DNA from: Vulcanimicrobiota bacterium
GTDB lineage: Bacteria > Vulcanimicrobiota > Xenobia > Xenobiales > JADMJV01
Direction: 5' to 3'
Length of the DNA: 53,209 bases
Assembly (NCBI GenBank): GCA_023447635.1
Contig: JAEXNA010000011.1
Span: forward strand, 1 to 53,209
The notes beneath the pieces are model-generated. The model worked only from the letters and a program-made list of their open reading frames with translations. It did no database searches and was not told where the DNA came from. The position numbers were made by a program, and so were the translations under genes. This document shows positions 14,745 to 22,262 of this stretch, in pieces (the first letter of the stretch is position 1; every line of letters begins with the position of its first letter).

Positions 14745-16334
14745 TCAGATATGTTCGTAAGCCACCAGAGTCAGAAACTCTGGGAAATCCGGGCTGGTCA
14801 TCATCTCCAGAAAAAGCTGGCCGGCCAGCTCGAAACGTCCGTCTTTGTAGCGTTGTCCCAACCGGGAGCGCAGATCGCGCTGCACGTCGCTGAGGGTATT
14901 CCGCACCAGGTCCGAGGAGACCAGACGGCCGTCTTCGAGTTTGGCGCGGTGGCGGATCCACTGCCAGACCTGGCTGCGCGAGATCTCGGCCGTGGCCGCG
15001 TCTTCCATCAGGTTGTAGATCGGCACGCAGCCGTTCCCGCTGAGCCAGGCTTCCAGGTACTGCAGCCCCACGTCGATGTTGATCTTCAAGCCGTCGAAAG
15101 TGATCGTTCCGTCGGGAACTTCGAGCAGGTCGGATCCCAGCACCTCGACGTCGTCGCGCAGGTTCTCGATCTGGTTCGGCCCCGGCATGTGAGCGTCAAA
15201 AATCTCCCGTGCCAGCGGAATCAGGCCGGGGTGGGCCACCCACGTGCCGTCGTGACCGGCCTGCACCTCGCGCAGTTTGTCCTCGCGCACCTTGTTCATG
15301 GCCACCTGATTGGCGTCGTCGTCGTTTTTGATCGGGATCTGAGCCGCCATGCCGCCCATGGCGAAGGTCCCGCGACGATGGCAGGTCGAGATCAAAAGTT
15401 CCACATACGACTTCAGGAAGTGACGGGTCATCCCCACCTGGGCGCGGTTCGGCACCACGAAATTGGGGCGAGAGCGATGGCGCTTGATGAAGCTGAAGAT
15501 GTAGTCCCAGCGGCCGCAGTTCAGCCCCAGCGAGTGCTCGCGCAGTTCGTAGAGGATCTCGTCCATCTGAAAAGCCGCGTTGATCGTTTCGATCAGCACC
15601 GTCGCTTTGACGGTGCCGTTGGCAATCCCCAGGCGGTCCTGGGCAAATTCGAACACTTCATTCCACAGGCGGGCTTCGAGATAGTGCTCCATCTTGGGCA
15701 GGTAGAAATACGGCTGGCTGCCTCGCTCGAGCAGCGCCTGGGCGTTATGAAAAAAGTGCAGACCGAAGTCGAACAGCGAGGCCGAGATCGGCTGGCCGTC
15801 GACTTCGAAACCCTTCTCGACCAGGTGCCAGCCGCGGGGGCGCACCATCAGGACGGCCGTCTTCTCGTTGAGCCGATACTCTTTGCCGGCCTCGTTGGTG
15901 AAGCTGATGGTACGACGGACAGCGTCGCGCATATTGATCTGGCCGTTGAGGTTGTTCTCCCAGGTCGGCGAATTCGAATCTTCGAAGTCCGCCATGAAGA
16001 CGTTGGCGCCAGAGTTCAAGGCGTTGATCACCATCTTGCGGTCGACCGGGCCGGTGATCTCGACCCGGCGGTCGGCCACCTCTTCGGGGTACGGAGCCAC
16101 CGTCCAGTCGTCGTCGCGAAGGTCCAGAGTCTCTTCCGGGAAGGCCAGAGTCTCTCCGTCCTCGAGCGCCTTCTGTACCGCTTCCCGGTCCCGCAGACGC
16201 TGGACTCGAGTCGGCTCGAACCGACGATGCAGTTCGCTCAGGAACTCGATGGCCGGCCCGCTCAAAATTTCCGCGAACGGCCCCTCCAGAGGGCCCTTGA
16301 CGGTCGCGCCTTGCTGCTGCTGGGAAGTGTCCAT
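14745..16334 (-). CDS. aceB: Malate synthase A
   Basis: Condenses glyoxylate with acetyl-CoA to give malate, the second step of the glyoxylate shunt. The 529-residue product has the family's usual length and the motifs MADFEDSNSPTWEN, LMVRPRGWHLVEKG, VLIETINAAFQMDEILYEL, GLNCGRWDYIFSFIK and the C-terminal NLMEDAATAEISRSQVWQW with the catalytic Asp. The frame is open to 16364, but ATG 16334 with GGAGG (16346-16350) is chosen. An inverted repeat directly upstream of the ribosome site could be an operator. The adjacent aceA means the shunt is encoded as one unit, implying growth on acetate or fatty acids. Confidence 0.96.
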   Translation of the reverse strand: MDTSQQQQGATVKGPLEGPFAEILSGPAIEFLSELHRRFEPTRVQRLRDREAVQKALEDGETLAFPEETLDLRDDDWTVAPYPEEVADRRVEITGPVDRKMVINALNSGANVFMADFEDSNSPTWENNLNGQINMRDAVRRTISFTNEAGKEYRLNEKTAVLMVRPRGWHLVEKGFEVDGQPISASLFDFGLHFFHNAQALLERGSQPYFYLPKMEHYLEARLWNEVFEFAQDRLGIANGTVKATVLIETINAAFQMDEILYELREHSLGLNCGRWDYIFSFIKRHRSRPNFVVPNRAQVGMTRHFLKSYVELLISTCHRRGTFAMGGMAAQIPIKNDDDANQVAMNKVREDKLREVQAGHDGTWVAHPGLIPLAREIFDAHMPGPNQIENLRDDVEVLGSDLLEVPDGTITFDGLKINIDVGLQYLEAWLSGNGCVPIYNLMEDAATAEISRSQVWQWIRHRAKLEDGRLVSSDLVRNTLSDVQRDLRSRLGQRYKDGRFELAGQLFLEMMTSPDFPEFLTLVAYEHI

Positions 16335-16350
16335 AATCGTTGCTGCCTCC

Positions 16351-16364
16351 GTGTTACAAAACAC
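16351..16364. promoter_or_regulatory. Inverted repeat immediately upstream of aceB ribosome site
   Basis: GTGTT-ACAA-AACAC forms perfect 5-bp arms around a 4-bp centre, abutting the GGAGG of aceB. A larger imperfect repeat, GTGAAG...CTTCAC, lies just further upstream (16371-16397). Either a repressor operator or a leader hairpin is possible. Confidence 0.45.
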
Positions 16365-16434
16365 CTTCGTGAAGCCGCCGGGCGGGCTCCTTCACGTTTA
16401 ACAATCGGACCACTTATCTATTATGTCGTACTAC

Positions 16435-16893
16435 TTAGCTGCGGCGTAGACGCTCGAGGGCGGCCAGCAGTAGCTCTTTGCAGGCCGGATCTTTGAGTTT
16501 CTCGGCCAGCTGAAAAGCGCTAAAAATCGGCTCTTCGACTTCGTCGTCGGGGTTCCAGTCGCTGGTGATCATCTCCATCGCCAGGTCGTCGGGCAGCGTC
16601 TCCAGCACCAGGGTGACCATAGCGGGACCGTGGGCGCGGTTGCGGACGGCCGACTTGAGTTCGTTGTTGTCGGAATAAGGCAGCTCGAACGGCTGCACAC
16701 CTTTAGCCAGAAAGGCGCGGGCGACTTCGGGGGTGCTGCGCTCGCAGGCGTACATGAAGACCGTGCTGTTGCTGTAAAGCTGTAGCTCGGTCAGTTCCTG
16801 GGCGGGTTGAGAGGCGATCAGGCGCTGGACTTCCGCCAGGTCGTCGGCATCGATGGCAAACTGCAGTTGGGTGGTTTCGTCGTCGGTAAGCAC
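16435..16893 (-). CDS. Ankyrin-like protein of unknown function
   Basis: A 152-residue, mostly helical acidic protein. The segments LQFAIDADDLAEVQRLIAS and VFMYACERSTPEVARAFLAKGVQPFEL have the helix-turn-helix spacing of ankyrin-type repeats, a protein-binding scaffold. No catalytic motif, signal peptide or membrane segment is seen. The start is GTG at 16893 with a weak ribosome site. It sits between the FecR/TPR-like gene and aceB on the same strand, 100 bp before aceB. A partner cannot be named. Confidence 0.75.
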   Translation of the reverse strand: MLTDDETTQLQFAIDADDLAEVQRLIASQPAQELTELQLYSNSTVFMYACERSTPEVARAFLAKGVQPFELPYSDNNELKSAVRNRAHGPAMVTLVLETLPDDLAMEMITSDWNPDDEVEEPIFSAFQLAEKLKDPACKELLLAALERLRRS

Positions 16894-16938
16894 CGACGCC
16901 GGTTCTCACCTGGCTCTGGCCGCTCCTGCGGCGGTCCC

Positions 16939-18045
16939 CTAAGGGCGTCGAGCTTCGAGCTTTTGGGCGCGGCGCAACACGACCTCGGCTTCCTCGAAAC
17001 GCCCTAGATTGAAGAGCGCTCGACCCAGGGCCGCCTGCACGCCGGCATCGTCCGGGGTCTCGGCGGCCGCGCCACGAGCGGCCTCCAACGCCTCTAGCCA
17101 CAGCCCCCATTCTTCCGCCACCGCAATCCGGGCCAGCGCCAGGTCGCGCGGCTTGCCCCCCAGGGTAACTCCCAAGGAGGTCACTTCACTCTCGTAGGCG
17201 GCAGCTTCCGAAGGTAGGAGAATCATGAACGGATGAGCCAGATGGTCCCTGGCGCCCTGGCCGTCGACCCTTAGCTCGTAAGGCTTTCCGGGGATCAGGC
17301 GAAGCTCTTCCGGCTGGACCTGGCGCTCTTGCACGCCGGACAGACGACAAACCTCGGTGCCTTCGCTCACCACCGTCACCATGAACGGGCCCTGTCCGCC
17401 CTTCCAGGCCAGGGGAAGATAGCTCTCCCCTTTCAGGGCCAACAGGGGAAGCATGTACGGCCGGAGCGGCTCGCTCGGGAGCCCTACCGTCCGGGCTATG
17501 GGGGCCGCCGGAGCCACCGCTGGCTGGGCCGAAGGCGCCCCGGGGGCAGGAGGCGGGGGCGGAGGTGGAGGTGGAGGGGGCGGCGGAGCCGGTTCGCCCA
17601 ACATCGCCAGAACCTCGGCCGGCCCCTGGTCGGGGGTGGCGTCAGGCACGGTCTCCCGACGCGCCTGCAAGGAGCCGCCCATACGGCGAAGGTTGTCCGA
17701 TTTTGGCAGACGGGTGTTAGAGCCGCCGCCCGCCTCTTCGACCAGCTTTCCAGCCCCTTCGAGCTTCTTGCTGCCGCTCTGGCCTACTCGAAACTTCAGG
17801 GGTCCGCTCAGCGCCTCTTTGTGGCCGGACTGCAGATAGACCAGGCGCAGGTTGGCGCCTGAGGGGACCGAGATCTCGCTTCCTTCGGCGAACACCTGCA
17901 GGGTGCGGATCGGCTTTCCCGCCAACTGCCCGCCACCGCTCAGTTGGGTGACCATGGCAGCCCGAGAGAGCTGGGCTAGAGCGGCCCAGGAAGACAGGGC
18001 GATGAGCAGAGTCACCGCGCCCCCGATGCGGACTCGACGCTTCAT
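16939..18045 (-). CDS. Exported protein with poly-proline hinge and C-terminal TPR-like region
   Basis: A 368-residue protein. It has a signal peptide (about residues 1-29), a FecR-like region (AEGSEISVPSGANLRLVYLQSGHKEAL) that would form a beta domain, a Gly/Ser linker, an uninterrupted run of more than a dozen prolines at about 150-165, a beta-rich domain, and a final TPR-like helical pair (AALGRALFNLGRFEEAEVVLRRAQKLE). It is probably periplasmic. FecR-domain proteins transmit envelope signals or bind peptidoglycan; which applies here is unknown. It is preceded by AGAGG and begins 37 bp after the spermidine-synthase-like stop. Confidence 0.8.
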   Translation of the reverse strand: MKRRVRIGGAVTLLIALSSWAALAQLSRAAMVTQLSGGGQLAGKPIRTLQVFAEGSEISVPSGANLRLVYLQSGHKEALSGPLKFRVGQSGSKKLEGAGKLVEEAGGGSNTRLPKSDNLRRMGGSLQARRETVPDATPDQGPAEVLAMLGEPAPPPPPPPPPPPPPAPGAPSAQPAVAPAAPIARTVGLPSEPLRPYMLPLLALKGESYLPLAWKGGQGPFMVTVVSEGTEVCRLSGVQERQVQPEELRLIPGKPYELRVDGQGARDHLAHPFMILLPSEAAAYESEVTSLGVTLGGKPRDLALARIAVAEEWGLWLEALEAARGAAAETPDDAGVQAALGRALFNLGRFEEAEVVLRRAQKLEARRP

Positions 18046-18082
18046 GACCTCTAACTCTTCAAGGCCAAAGGGAAAGCCCCTC

Positions 18083-18772
18083 TCAGGCGGTCGCTTCGCT
18101 GTCGACCGCGGGCGCTTTAGGGCGGGCCAGGAACAGCACGTGAGTCTTCTGCTGGTTCCCCTCTTTGCAGGGGATCTTCAGCGTCTCGACCGTGAAGCCG
18201 CCTCGCTTCAAGCGGCGCTCGAAGGTCTTGTGAAGTCCGGTCGACCAGACCCCCAGAATCCCGCCGGGACGCAGCGCCGCTTTGCACACCGCAATCCCTT
18301 CGGGCTCGTAAAGTTTGTAGTTCTCGAACACGGTAAAGGCCTGGGGTCCGTTGTCCACATCGAGCAGAATGGCATCCCACTGATTGGGGGTGGCCAACTG
18401 CAACGCCACGTCGCCCAGCCGCACGCTGGCTCGGGGATCGTGCAGGGGGTAGCCTGCCATCGGGGCCAGCGGCCCCTGATTCCAGGCCAGCACCTGCGGC
18501 ACCAGTTCGGCCACCACCACCTCGGCCTGGGGCGAGGCCGCATCGAGGGCCGCCCGCAAGGTATACCCCATGCCCAGGCCGCCGATCAGAATTCGCTGGG
18601 CCGGCACGCGCTGTAGCGCCTCGGTGGCCAGGCTTTTCTCTGACCCCGTCAAGGTGTTGGACATCAGTTCGTACTCGTCGAGCGTGATGATGAACTCACC
18701 AGCCCGTCGAATCAGGGCCATCTTCTCGCCGCCGGGCAGTTCGACACTGCCTATAGTTACCCAGGGTTTCAC
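18083..18772 (-). CDS. Spermidine synthase-like methyltransferase-fold protein
   Basis: A 229-residue cytosolic protein with an N-terminal beta region (MKPWVTIGSVELPGGEKMALIRR) and a Rossmann methyltransferase-like core. ILIGGLGMGYTLRAAL is the cofactor-binding loop, VVVAELVPQVLAWN the acidic motif and WDAILLDVDNGP motif IV. The family includes polyamine aminopropyltransferases, but this N-terminal sequence matches a group of short spermidine-synthase-like proteins of unproven activity. The start is GTG at 18772, read divergently from the PIG-L gene. True polyamine synthesis is uncertain, as no speD or speA neighbour is present; arginase is far away. Confidence 0.82.
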   Translation of the reverse strand: MKPWVTIGSVELPGGEKMALIRRAGEFIITLDEYELMSNTLTGSEKSLATEALQRVPAQRILIGGLGMGYTLRAALDAASPQAEVVVAELVPQVLAWNQGPLAPMAGYPLHDPRASVRLGDVALQLATPNQWDAILLDVDNGPQAFTVFENYKLYEPEGIAVCKAALRPGGILGVWSTGLHKTFERRLKRGGFTVETLKIPCKEGNQQKTHVLFLARPKAPAVDSEATA

Positions 18773-18875
18773 GCGCTGCAGGTTCCTCTTCCTCCGGCCT
18801 CCCCCTGCGTCGACTCGGGCCGAGAGGTGGCCTTCGCGGGGACGACAAAGGGAGCGGCGGAGGGTTCACATCACT

Positions 18876-19733
18876 ATGACTTACTCGCAGTCCGAAGCTC
18901 ATACCTTCGTTCCCGACGGCACCGCCCCCGAGTCCGCGCTCGAGCGAACCACCCATCTGGCCGTGGGCGCGCACCCCGACGATCTCGAGTTTATGGGTTG
19001 GGGCCCGATTCTCGAATGTTTCGAAAACGAGTCGCTCTGGTTCACCGGCGTGATCGCCAGCGACGGTCGGGCCTCTCCCCGGGCCGGACAGTACGCCAAC
19101 CATAGCGACGAGGCGATGGTCAAAGTCCGTCTCAAAGAGCAGCGCCATGCCGCCATCACGGGCGAATATTCCGCTGTCATCCACCTGATGCACTCGGAGC
19201 GAGCCGAAGTCATGGGCGGCAGCCCGCGCCCCCTGGTCGAGGATTTCAAAGCGATCTTGCGAGCCACTCAGCCGCAGCACATCATGACCCACAACCTGGC
19301 CGACAGCCATCCCCACCATCTGGTGGTCGCCATGGCGCTCATCGCCGCGCTGCGCGAGTTGGACTATAAGCCAGAGACGTTCCTCGGTGGAGAAGTCTGG
19401 CGAGGCTTGGACTGGCTGACCCACCAGGACAAGGTGACGTCGGACGTCAGCAGCCACCAGAACCTGACGGCCGCTCTGATGGGCGTCTTCGACTCTCAGA
19501 TCACGGGCGGGAAGCGCTACGACCTGGCCACGGCCGGACGCAAGCGAGCCAACGCCACGTATCATCACGCCACCACCACCGACCAGACCACCGCTATGGA
19601 GTTCGCTATGGATCTGATGCCGATGCTCGACGACCCGTCGCTGAGCGCGGTGGATTTCGTGGGTGGGCTGATTGCCGCTTTCCAGCGGGAAGTGCAGCAG
19701 CGACTGCAGGCGCTCTACGAGGAGATTCACTGA
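18876..19733 (+). CDS. PIG-L (LmbE-like) family N-deacetylase
   Basis: A 285-residue zinc hydrolase of the family that removes acetyl groups from N-acetylglucosamine-containing substrates (Dac, MshB, BshB). The zinc motif AVGAHPDDLEF (AHPDD) and the distal ligand motif DSHPHHL are both intact. The frame runs back to 18570 inside the divergent gene, but the ATG at 18876 follows GGAGGG and is the credible start. The stop is 1 bp before nagB, so the two are coupled. Together they could deacetylate a GlcNAc derivative and deaminate glucosamine-6-phosphate; the exact substrate (free sugar, phosphate or disaccharide) is inference. Confidence 0.9.
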   Translation: MTYSQSEAHTFVPDGTAPESALERTTHLAVGAHPDDLEFMGWGPILECFENESLWFTGVIASDGRASPRAGQYANHSDEAMVKVRLKEQRHAAITGEYSAVIHLMHSERAEVMGGSPRPLVEDFKAILRATQPQHIMTHNLADSHPHHLVVAMALIAALRELDYKPETFLGGEVWRGLDWLTHQDKVTSDVSSHQNLTAALMGVFDSQITGGKRYDLATAGRKRANATYHHATTTDQTTAMEFAMDLMPMLDDPSLSAVDFVGGLIAAFQREVQQRLQALYEEIH

Positions 19734-19734
19734 T

Positions 19735-20490
19735 ATGGAAGTCATCATCCTAAACGGTGCCACCGAGGTCATCGAGGCCGGCGCCGCCATCGTCGAGGCG
19801 CAGGTGCGACAGCACCCGTTCTCCGTGCTGGGCCTGGCGACGGGCGGCACCATGGAGGGCGTTTACTCGGTACTGGCGGCCCGTGACCTGAACTTTGCCC
19901 ACGTCACGACCTTTAACCTCGACGAATACGTCGGGCTCGAGGCCAGCGACCCCGGTTCGTACGCCACCTACATGCGTCATCACCTCTTCGACCGCGTGAA
20001 CCTTAGCCGCGAACAGTGTCACCTGCTCGACGGGTCCACCTCGGACATCCCCGCTCACTGCGCGGCCTACGAGAAAGCGATCGTCGACGCGGGCGGGATC
20101 GATCTGCAGCTTTTGGGCATCGGAAGCGACGGGCACATCGCCTTCAACGAGCCAGGCTCATCCCTGGCCTCGCGCACCCGCCTGAAGACCTTGACCCCGG
20201 ACACCCGGGCCAACAACGCCCCTCACTTCCCGCAAGGTGAGACCGTACCGATGCACGTCTTGACCATGGGGATCGCCACGATCATGGAGGCGCGGCGCTG
20301 CCTGCTGCTTGCCTACGGCAAAGGCAAAGCAGCCGCCATCGCGGGCGCCGCCGAAGGGCCGATCACGGCCTCCTGCCCGGCTTCCATCCTGCAGATGCAC
20401 CCGCGCTGCACTCTGATCATCGACGAAGACGCGGCCGCCGACCTTCTGCGCGGCGACTACTACAAGTTCGTCTACCAGAATAAACCGTGA
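19735..20490 (+). CDS. nagB: Glucosamine-6-phosphate deaminase
   Basis: Converts glucosamine-6-phosphate to fructose-6-phosphate and ammonia, linking amino sugars to glycolysis. The 251-residue protein has LATGGTMEGVY (phosphate loop), TFNLDEYVGL with the catalytic Asp, LLGIGSDGHIAFNEPGS with the acid/base Asp and His, and the C-terminal TLIIDEDAAADLLRGDYYKFVY. The length matches the short, monofunctional form. ATG 19735 follows the deacetylase stop by 1 bp and has GAGGAG upstream; a longer frame start at 19672 overlaps that gene. No nagA, nagE or regulator is seen beside it. Confidence 0.95.
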   Translation: MEVIILNGATEVIEAGAAIVEAQVRQHPFSVLGLATGGTMEGVYSVLAARDLNFAHVTTFNLDEYVGLEASDPGSYATYMRHHLFDRVNLSREQCHLLDGSTSDIPAHCAAYEKAIVDAGGIDLQLLGIGSDGHIAFNEPGSSLASRTRLKTLTPDTRANNAPHFPQGETVPMHVLTMGIATIMEARRCLLLAYGKGKAAAIAGAAEGPITASCPASILQMHPRCTLIIDEDAAADLLRGDYYKFVYQNKP

Positions 20491-20537
20491 ACGCGCGGCG
20501 TTCATAACCTGGTTACAACCCGGTCGCTGTCGTCCCT

Positions 20538-20543
20538 TATTCT
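20538..20543 (+). promoter_or_regulatory. -10 element for probable leaderless mRNA (20550 gene)
   Basis: TATTCT ends exactly 6 nt before ATG 20550. No Shine-Dalgarno sequence lies between. A TTACAA at 20513-20518 is a weak -35 at 19-bp spacing. Confidence 0.5.
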
Positions 20544-20549
20544 AGGGCT

Positions 20550-21140
20550 ATGCAGATCGCTTCGTCCCGCTCTTCCTACGCCTCGCTGACCCCCGCACAG
20601 ACCGAAAGGTTCCAGGGCCGTTTAGAGGCGATGCAGGACCAGGTGTTTTTCAACCTGACGCCCGACGATCGCTTCGTGCGGGCCGGGGTCGAGGCGCCGG
20701 AGTGGAACGAAAAGTCGCTGCGCGCCGCCATCGGACGCGGCCCAGAGCTTGCCACCGACCCGGCTAAGGGCGAGAAGATCTTCGACGGAGGCCTGGAAGA
20801 GGCGGCCGTCGCCATCACCGCCGAGCGGCAAGAGCTCTTCGGACGGGTCGAGCGCGAAACCAGCGGCTACGCCGAGTTCATCGACGACAAAGGCGTGGCC
20901 TGGGACGTCAAGAGCCCCCTCTCTCCCCCGCCGGGACAGAACTGGAGCTACTCTCCCGAGCATCAGGTCGAGAAGATTCGTCACGACCTGGAGCAAGGCG
21001 ACAAGGTGCTCTTCAACCTGAGCCGGGTCAACGATAAAGACCGCGACGCCACCCTGGAACTGCTCAAACGCGAACTCGACGCCCAGGAGCGCACCCAACT
21101 GGTCATCCTGACCGACCCCGAGGTCGACTCGCTCGCCTGA
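20550..21140 (+). CDS. Stand-alone protein with toxin-like nuclease domain (tentative)
   Basis: A 196-residue protein of uncertain function. The C-terminal half resembles C-terminal toxin domains of CdiA/contact-dependent systems: YAEFIDDKGVAWDVKSP, then a helical stretch with VEKIRHDLEQGDKVLFNL and LLKREL. E109, D119 and K121 make an E-x9-D-x-K pattern compatible with a PD-(D/E)xK or related tRNase fold. The N-terminal 100 residues are helical and acidic, with no signal peptide or delivery module. No immunity gene is apparent. It reads from a TATTCT -10 placed for a leaderless message. The nuclease call is from motif reading only. Confidence 0.6.
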   Translation: MQIASSRSSYASLTPAQTERFQGRLEAMQDQVFFNLTPDDRFVRAGVEAPEWNEKSLRAAIGRGPELATDPAKGEKIFDGGLEEAAVAITAERQELFGRVERETSGYAEFIDDKGVAWDVKSPLSPPPGQNWSYSPEHQVEKIRHDLEQGDKVLFNLSRVNDKDRDATLELLKRELDAQERTQLVILTDPEVDSLA

Positions 21141-21177
21141 TCCGTCAACGGGTCTGGCTCTCTCGGGCATGTTGCAG

Positions 21178-21183
21178 TATAGT
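21178..21183 (+). promoter_or_regulatory. -10 element for probable leaderless mRNA (21190 gene)
   Basis: TATAGT ends exactly 6 nt before GTG 21190. No Shine-Dalgarno sequence is present. The -35 region is weak. Confidence 0.5.
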
Positions 21184-21189
21184 CGCCGG

Positions 21190-21549
21190 GTGAGCGACCG
21201 CCGCCCGACCAACTTTGTCTGGCTCTTCGGCCTTCTCTGGCTGCTGGCGCTGCCCGTCCTGGCCCTGCCAGCGGGTGGGAGCCGCGTCGAGAACGGCCTT
21301 TCTGACGACTATTGCGGCCGTCCCCAGCTGAACTGCCCCAGAACCAGCGCCAGCAACTGCGTCTGCTATCTGGGCACTCGCACCCAGGCCGCCGAAACGA
21401 CTCCGGCCTGCCCTCGACCGATGGTGATGCTGCGCCTTCCCAAACCCCGCCCGGAGATTCTGCGCTATCTGCCTCAGCCCGAACCGCTCCCCCTGGAGGA
21501 CCGGTTCTGGCCTCCCGTTCCGACCCGGCCGCCCTGCGCTCTCGCCTGA
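21190..21549 (+). CDS. Cys-rich exported protein of unknown function
   Basis: A 119-residue protein with an N-terminal hydrophobic signal (FVWLFGLLWLLALPVLALPAG). The mature region has six cysteines (DYCGRPQLNCPRTSASNCVCYLG, then ACPRP and PPCALA) and a Pro/Arg-rich tail. The Cys content suggests disulfides or metal binding in the periplasm. GTG 21190 is preferred over ATG 21169 because a TATAGT element ends 6 nt before it. The SCO gene follows by 65 bp on the same strand, so a link to copper or thiol chemistry is possible but unproven. Confidence 0.65.
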   Translation: MSDRRPTNFVWLFGLLWLLALPVLALPAGGSRVENGLSDDYCGRPQLNCPRTSASNCVCYLGTRTQAAETTPACPRPMVMLRLPKPRPEILRYLPQPEPLPLEDRFWPPVPTRPPCALA

Positions 21550-21614
21550 TCCAACCCGGTTTCGCGCGGCCCACCCTGGTGGGCCTCTCCCCCCCTCAAA
21601 TCAAAGGAATTCTC

Positions 21615-22187
21615 ATGTTCAAAAAATTTCGTATCCTGGGCCTTGCCCTACTTCTCCTCGCTACCGCGGTGATGGCCGCTCCCCTGAAGATCAACGACTC
21701 TGTTCCCAACTTCGTTCTGCTCGACCAGAACGGCAAAAAGCTGGCTTTTGACAGCCTGCGCGGGAAAGGCGTGATCGTCAGCTTCCTGTTCACCCGCTGC
21801 CCCTACCCGGACAAGTGCCCCATGATTGGACGAAAACTCACCGATCTGGCCACCCTGATCGAGAAGACCGGTGAGAAGCAGAATCTGACCGTCTGCGCTA
21901 TCACCCTGGATCCCGCCTACGACCGGCCCGAAGTTCTCAAAGCCTACACCCAGGGCTTCGACAAGAAGCAGAAGGGCTGGAGTTTCCTGACCGGCACCGA
22001 GGATGAGATCGCTCAGGTCGCCGGCGCCTTCGGTGTCACCTATTGGACGGAAAACGGCGTCGTCGAACACAACATGCGCACCGCCTTCGTCGATCCTGAC
22101 GGTCGCCTGCGCCTGGTCAAGAGCGGCAGCACCTGGAAAGCCGGCGAGTTCGCCGCCGAAATCAAAACAATCATGGACGCTCGCTGA
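21615..22187 (+). CDS. SCO1/SenC-family thioredoxin-fold protein
   Basis: A 190-residue exported protein with a signal peptide (residues 1-21) and a thioredoxin-like fold. FLFTRCPYPDKCPM carries the paired cysteines C62 and C68 (CxxxxxCP, a variant of the usual CxxxCP), and EHNMRTAFVDPDG supplies H152, the third copper ligand of Sco proteins. Sco proteins deliver copper to the CuA site of cytochrome oxidase or act as periplasmic thiol reductases. No oxidase genes are in the window. AAGGA 7 nt before the ATG is a strong ribosome site, and a strong terminator follows. In-frame sequence upstream of 21615 belongs to no recognisable protein. Confidence 0.9.
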   Translation: MFKKFRILGLALLLLATAVMAAPLKINDSVPNFVLLDQNGKKLAFDSLRGKGVIVSFLFTRCPYPDKCPMIGRKLTDLATLIEKTGEKQNLTVCAITLDPAYDRPEVLKAYTQGFDKKQKGWSFLTGTEDEIAQVAGAFGVTYWTENGVVEHNMRTAFVDPDGRLRLVKSGSTWKAGEFAAEIKTIMDAR

Positions 22188-22214
22188 TCGCGAAAGCGAC
22201 CCCGCGACGTAAAG

Positions 22215-22240
22215 AAGCCCCGGCAGACTTGCCGGGGCTT
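22215..22240. terminator. Bidirectional intrinsic terminator
   Basis: Perfect 11-bp arms AAGCCCCGGCA (22215-22225) and TGCCGGGGCTT (22230-22240) with a 4-nt loop, followed by TTTT on the plus strand and A-rich sequence on the other side. It serves the convergent SCO and beta-lactamase-like genes. Confidence 0.92.
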
Positions 22241-22262
22241 TTTTCTTGGCCAATCAGGAAGG

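Noticed and set aside
14725..14961. N-terminal extension of isocitrate lyase into aceB
   Set aside because: The extra residues are a frame-shifted reading of malate synthase; ATG 14724 has a ribosome site and matches the family start.
12979..16496. Long plus-strand open frames (593 and 581 codons) opposite aceA and aceB
   Set aside because: They are antisense shadows caused by GC-rich codon bias in well-identified genes; their translations resemble no protein and lack ribosome sites.
18083..18772. True spermidine synthase (speE) assignment
   Set aside because: Only the fold and N-terminal pattern fit; no polyamine biosynthesis neighbours are present, so a gene symbol is not justified.
18570..18875. 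Longer start for the PIG-L deacetylase
   Set aside because: The extension lies within the divergent spermidine-synthase-like gene; ATG 18876 with GGAGGG fits the family.
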